From: Geminocystis sp. NIES-3709 | GTDB taxonomy: Bacteria > Cyanobacteriota > Cyanobacteriia > Cyanobacteriales > Cyanobacteriaceae | Length of the DNA stretch: 64,000 bases | Assembly: GCF_001548115.1 (NCBI RefSeq) | Contig: NZ_AP014821.1 | Span: 496,001 to 560,000, forward strand | Direction of reading: 5' to 3' | Position numbers and translations under genes: made by a program | The notes under the pieces: model-generated | Told to the model about the DNA's origin: nothing | Database searches by the model: none | The model's input: the letters and a program-made list of their open reading frames with translations, nothing else | In this document: positions 60,407 to 64,000 of the stretch, piece after piece | Position numbering within the stretch: the first letter of the stretch is position 1 | Layout: each line of letters starts with the position of its first letter

Positions 60407-60991
60407 CTAACTTTGACAATCTCTCAACCAAAGTTTAACACTTTGCCCAATTATTCCCTCACTACTATCACGGGGAGGAGAAGAAATAAAGTTTTGATTG
60501 TTTAAATCATCAGGATAACCTAATTTTGTTAACAACATAATCATTTGCCAACCTTTAGGAGTTTCTGTTACCATTAACCAATGAAAATTTTGAGTTTCAA
60601 TAATTAGATCGTTACTAGAATACTGTCTTTCTAAAGTAGTGAAAAAAACTTGTTTAATATCATCTTCTGAAGAAGACTTTAAAGTAGTTTTATATTGATT
60701 TTGAGCAAGAGGTAAAGATTGTAATTCAGTGTTTCCAGCCGTTATAACATAAATAGGAAAAAAGTCTAAAGGATGAGAATGAATACGACTTCTTTGAATA
60801 ACTCGGTTAGCATAATCAGGAATATCTTTAACTAATAACTTTGATAAATCATCTAAATTATAATCACATTTTTTTTTATTAATTACTGTCTCAGCTAAAG
60901 CAATGTTTGGATAATTACACCAGATAAATAAATTATTAAATAAGGTAAATATTAATAATAAATATCTGGTTAAATAAATGTCTATTTTCAT
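60407..60991 (-). CDS. Exported protein of unknown function, upstream partner pyrF
   Basis: The 194-residue protein starts with a hydrophobic signal segment (about 8-33, ending NIALAET) and has a mostly beta region with a single late Cys pair near the ends. A conserved-looking part is RSRIHSHPLDFFPIYVITAG. No family name is known to me, but such a gene often adjoins pyrF in cyanobacteria. It follows pyrF on the same strand after eight bases, so the two are probably co-transcribed. Confidence 0.7.
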   Translation of the reverse strand: MKIDIYLTRYLLLIFTLFNNLFIWCNYPNIALAETVINKKKCDYNLDDLSKLLVKDIPDYANRVIQRSRIHSHPLDFFPIYVITAGNTELQSLPLAQNQYKTTLKSSSEDDIKQVFFTTLERQYSSNDLIIETQNFHWLMVTETPKGWQMIMLLTKLGYPDDLNNQNFISSPPRDSSEGIIGQSVKLWLRDCQS

Positions 60992-60999
60992 GGTTATTC

Positions 61000-61701
61000 T
61001 TAAGATAATTCTACTTCTTCCACAATTTTAGACCATGCTATTTGAGGATGTTCTGCTTTTGTGATAGGGCGCCCGATAACAAGATAATCGGCACCTTTTT
61101 GTAATGCTTGTTTTGGAGTCATAATCCTTTGTTGATCTTCTGCTGTAGCCCATACAGGGCGAACTCCAGGACATACTAATAAGAAATCTTTCCCACATAC
61201 TTCTTTTAGCTTTTGTACTTCATGAGGAGAACATACTCCTCCATCAATGCCACACTCTTTAGCCATCATAGCGTTGTTTAAAGCGTATTCGGGTAATTCT
61301 AGGGGAATTTTGAGGTCAAAAGCCAATTGACGGCTATTAATGCTTGTTAAAACGGTAATGGCTAACAATTTGAGACGATCGTCACCACTATTTTTAACCA
61401 CTTCTTTAGCGGCCGTTAAGGCTTCTCTACCAGCCATAGCATGAATTGTTAATAAGTCAACTTGATGTTGTAAAGCCGATCGTGTAGCATTTTTAACAGT
61501 ATTGGGGATGTCGTGGAATTTAAGATCAAGAAAAATACGCTTATTTTTATCTTTCAGGAATTTAAGTATATCCGCTCCTGTAGCGACAAAAAGTTCTAAG
61601 CCAACTTTCCAAAAACTGACTTCTGGTAATAATTTTACAAGCTCGATCGCACTTTTTAAATCAGGAACATCGAGAGGAACAATTATTTTATCTTGATTCA
61701 T
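61000..61701 (-). CDS. pyrF: Orotidine 5'-phosphate decarboxylase
   Basis: The 233-residue enzyme makes UMP from OMP. The catalytic array Asp59-x-Lys61-x-x-Asp64 is present in [13 protein letters not shown], and the phosphate loop is [11 protein letters not shown] near the C-terminus. It is normal in length and all motifs are intact. It precedes the unknown exported protein gene by eight bases. Its product UMP leads to UTP, the substrate of pyrG elsewhere in the window. Confidence 0.95.
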   Translation of the reverse strand: MNQDKIIVPLDVPDLKSAIELVKLLPEVSFWKVGLELFVATGADILKFLKDKNKRIFLDLKFHDIPNTVKNATRSALQHQVDLLTIHAMAGREALTAAKEVVKNSGDDRLKLLAITVLTSINSRQLAFDLKIPLELPEYALNNAMMAKECGIDGGVCSPHEVQKLKEVCGKDFLLVCPGVRPVWATAEDQQRIMTPKQALQKGADYLVIGRPITKAEHPQIAWSKIVEEVELS

Positions 61702-61853
61702 GATCTATATTATTTAAGTTGTAAAAAAAATGTAAAGATTTTGTCATTGGTAAAAAGGATTTGGGCTGATTTTTGATAATTTTTGATTGTTCACAAATAA
61801 TTTAGGAATGCTATATTTTATAAATCTTTATCAAAAACATTAACTCAGTTCGT

Positions 61854-61890
61854 ACTTATTACTTATTACTTATTACTTATTACTTATTAC
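61854..61890. repeat. Period-7 tandem repeat (ACTTATT)
   Basis: Five full ACTTATT units plus two bases lie between pyrF and trpB, ending just outside the trpB stop. This is the longest of the seven-base tandem repeats in the window. Confidence 0.8.
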
Positions 61891-63131
61891 AAATCAATAC
61901 CCTCAATATGTTTCGCCACCGTTTGCACATCTTTGTCACCTCGTCCAGAACAATTAATGACAATACGAGGGCTACCTTCAAGATTAGGACAAAGTTTCTT
62001 CAAATAAGCAAAAGCATGGGCAGTTTCTAAAGCTGGAATAATACCTTCTAATTTACATACTAACTGAAAAGCCTCTAAAGCCTCATCATCAGTAACACTA
62101 TAATATTCTCCTCTCCCCTCATCTTTTAAGTAACTATGTTCTGGTCCTACTCCCGGATAATCTAACCCCGCACTGATAGAATGAGCTTCTGTAACTTGTC
62201 CTTCGGTATCCTGAAGTAAATAACTCATAGCACCGTGTAAAACACCGGGTTTGCCTTGAGTTAAAGTAGCAGCGTGTTTTCCCGAAGCAATACCACTTCC
62301 TTCAGCTTCCACACCTATCAAACGTACGGAAGCATCCCCTACAAACTCATAGAATAAGCCCATAGCATTTGAACCACCGCCCACACAAGCGAGTAAAATA
62401 TCGGGTAAACCGCCCCATTTTTCTAAACATTGGCTACGGGTTTCTTTGCCTATTACCCCATGAAAATCTCTTACCATCATGGGATAAGGATGAGGGCCTG
62501 CAACAGAACCTAAGATATAATGAGTACTCTCAACATTTGTTACCCAATCTCGAATGGCTTCTGATGTAGCATCTTTGAGTGTACCAGTTCCAGCAGATAC
62601 AGGTTCAACTTTTGCTCCTAATAGTCGCATTCTGAAAACATTTAGCTTTTGGCGTTCCATGTCTTCTACGCCCATATATATTACACAATCTAAACCAAAA
62701 CGAGCGCATACGGTAGCGGTAGCAACTCCATGTTGTCCGGCTCCTGTTTCAGCAATAATTCGTTTTTTCCCCATACGCACAGCGAGTAAAACCTGCCCTA
62801 ATGCGTTGTTAATTTTATGCGCTCCTGTGTGGTTTAAATCTTCTCTTTTTAAGTATATTTGCGCACCTGTACCGTCTGATTTTGCGTAATGTTTAGTTAA
62901 TCTTTCAGCAAAATATAGGGGATTTGCTCTACCAACATAATCTTTAAGTAACTGATTTAATTCTTGTTGAAAATCTCGATCGTTTTTATACTGATGATAA
63001 GCGGTTTCTAGTTCACTTAATGCAGGCATCAAAGTTTCAGGAACATATTTACCGCCGTATTGTCCAAAGCGTCCGAAGTTATCAGGTACTTGAGTAAATT
63101 TAGAAGTAGTTTTAATGGGTGTAACAGTCAC
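61887..63131 (-). CDS. trpB: Tryptophan synthase beta chain
   Basis: The 414-residue PLP enzyme joins indole with serine to give tryptophan. The PLP lysine is Lys106 in [13 protein letters not shown], and the phosphate-cradle GGGSNAMG near 245 and [10 protein letters not shown] segment are intact. It is the TrpB1 form that pairs with TrpA, which is not in this window. It is monocistronic here. The opposite-strand frames over it are shadows. Confidence 0.96.
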   Translation of the reverse strand: MTVTPIKTTSKFTQVPDNFGRFGQYGGKYVPETLMPALSELETAYHQYKNDRDFQQELNQLLKDYVGRANPLYFAERLTKHYAKSDGTGAQIYLKREDLNHTGAHKINNALGQVLLAVRMGKKRIIAETGAGQHGVATATVCARFGLDCVIYMGVEDMERQKLNVFRMRLLGAKVEPVSAGTGTLKDATSEAIRDWVTNVESTHYILGSVAGPHPYPMMVRDFHGVIGKETRSQCLEKWGGLPDILLACVGGGSNAMGLFYEFVGDASVRLIGVEAEGSGIASGKHAATLTQGKPGVLHGAMSYLLQDTEGQVTEAHSISAGLDYPGVGPEHSYLKDEGRGEYYSVTDDEALEAFQLVCKLEGIIPALETAHAFAYLKKLCPNLEGSPRIVINCSGRGDKDVQTVAKHIEGIDL

Positions 63132-63322
63132 AATTTTTAAGATTTAATTTATTTATTCTGTTACTATTTTAGCTGAGTTAAGCTAGTTATCATGTAAGTT
63201 TACTTATTAAAGATAAGTCAAAAAAAAGCTACTTGATAAGAAGGGCGAAATGGATTAATCTAAGTGAATCTTAAATCTAATAAAAAATTATTAATCATCC
63301 TAGAAAAAATAGGTTATTATTT

Positions 63323-64000
63323 GTGAAAGCATTAATTCTATCCGGAGGAAAAGGTACTCGCTTACGCCCTCTTACCTACACTGGAGCAAAACAATTAGTA
63401 CCTGTGGCAAATAAACCTATTCTTTGGTACGGCATTGAAGCCTTAGTTAATGCTGGAGTTTATGATATTGGTATTATTATCAGTCCAGAAACTGGAGGAG
63501 AAATTCAGAAGAAAACAGGTGATGGAAGTCGTTTTGGTGCAAATATTACCTATATTCTTCAAGAAAACCCTGATGGTTTAGCTCATGCTGTCAAAATTGC
63601 TCGGCCTTTTCTGGGTGATTCTTCTTTTGTGATGTATTTGGGAGATAATTTAATTGCTGATGATTTATCTCAATATTTGGATGAGTTTACTACTAAAAAT
63701 TTAGATGCTTTAATTCTGCTCAGAAAAGTCTCTAATCCTTCTGCTTTTGGTGTGGCAACAATTAATGATTATGGAGAGGTTTTAGAATTAGTAGAAAAAC
63801 CTAAATATCCTCAATCGAATTTAGCTTTAGTTGGTATTTATTTTTTCTCTCCTGAAATTCATAACTCGATCGAGACATTGAAACCTTCTGCTAGAGGAGA
63901 ATTAGAAATAACTGATGCCATTCAATCTTTATTACTATCTAAAAAATTAGTTTCTGCTAGAAAGTTACAAAATTGGTGGTTAGATACAGGAAAAAAAGAT
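63323..64000 (+). CDS. rfbA: Glucose-1-phosphate thymidylyltransferase, 5' part (cut by window end)
   Basis: A GTG start at 63323 opens 226 codons that run off the right edge. The protein starts [18 protein letters not shown], the nucleotidyltransferase signature, followed by [19 protein letters not shown] and MYLGDNLI (metal-binding Asp). The segment [11 protein letters not shown] and the open right end suit the long RmlA/RffH-like form of about 355 residues. It makes dTDP-glucose for rhamnose and related sugars. GTG is chosen because the family starts exactly at this Lys-Ala-Leu-Ile. Confidence 0.85.
   Translation, partial: MKALILSGGKGTRLRPLTYTGAKQLVPVANKPILWYGIEALVNAGVYDIGIIISPETGGEIQKKTGDGSRFGANITYILQENPDGLAHAVKIARPFLGDSSFVMYLGDNLIADDLSQYLDEFTTKNLDALILLRKVSNPSAFGVATINDYGEVLELVEKPKYPQSNLALVGIYFFSPEIHNSIETLKPSARGELEITDAIQSLLLSKKLVSARKLQNWWLDTGKKD

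Noticed and set aside
62369-62889. Plus-strand frames over trpB
   Set aside because: Antisense shadows of a highly conserved enzyme.

Overview
The window looks like chromosomal DNA of a low-GC unicellular cyanobacterium of the Geminocystis/Cyanobacterium type (genus is an inference). The grounds are HIP1 octamers (GCGATCGC) and many CGATCG cores throughout, an ndhB-type NAD(P)H-quinone oxidoreductase gene, KtrB/KtrA potassium uptake, a menaquinone/phylloquinone-type isochorismate synthase, a second SphX-like phosphate-binding protein, and several cyanobacteria-restricted families (DUF3352, DUF3120, Npun_F0494-like). No tRNA, rRNA, CRISPR array or prophage was seen. The right edge cuts a sugar-nucleotide gene.

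Layout. 1-9 kb: exported FAD oxidoreductase, aldo/keto reductase with ferredoxin-type clusters, zinc-ribbon membrane protein, ComEC, ManC. 9-21 kb: SLC13-type permease, Nudix hydrolase, DUF3352 protein, alpha/beta hydrolase, leucine-rich repeat protein, cobyric acid synthase, HAL2-like nucleotidase, ktrB-ktrA. 21-36 kb: a 52-residue CxxCxGxG protein, DUF3120 protein, two large Cache-domain hybrid histidine kinases and a response regulator-kinase, a RodZ-like protein next to a pseudouridine synthase, and a DUF2993 protein. 35-39 kb: isochorismate synthase, then a two-domain multicopper oxidase with an exported partner. 38.9-41.4 kb: a nest of mobile DNA (an IS630-family element and an IS701-family element inside the ends of an older small element). 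41-53 kb: pyrG, the pstSCAB operon diverging from sphX across candidate Pho boxes, ndhB, gyrB. 53-59 kb: two large glycosyltransferases. 59-64 kb: a tail-to-tail toxin-antitoxin pair, two unknown membrane/exported proteins, pyrF, trpB, and the start of a glucose-1-phosphate thymidylyltransferase.

How it fits together. Most genes are core metabolism (CTP, UMP, tryptophan, cobalamin, naphthoquinone), ion and phosphate uptake, signalling and envelope sugar chemistry. The intergenic DNA is unusually rich in small non-autonomous elements. Three roughly 100-bp elements carry the terminal repeats of the resident IS630 copy. Three roughly 240-260 bp elements, plus one broken copy, share other ends. 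One roughly 225-bp element has IS701-like ends, and one 209-bp element has its own ends. Together with period-7 tandem repeats they explain most gaps longer than 300 bp.

I found no single gene cluster that I would call a new defence or biosynthetic system. The items most worth checking are the IS630 element with its presumed trans-mobilised MITEs, the convergent toxin-antitoxin pair whose stop codons abut, the 52-residue cysteine protein, the oxidase/partner pair, and the alpha/beta hydrolase that lacks its nucleophile.
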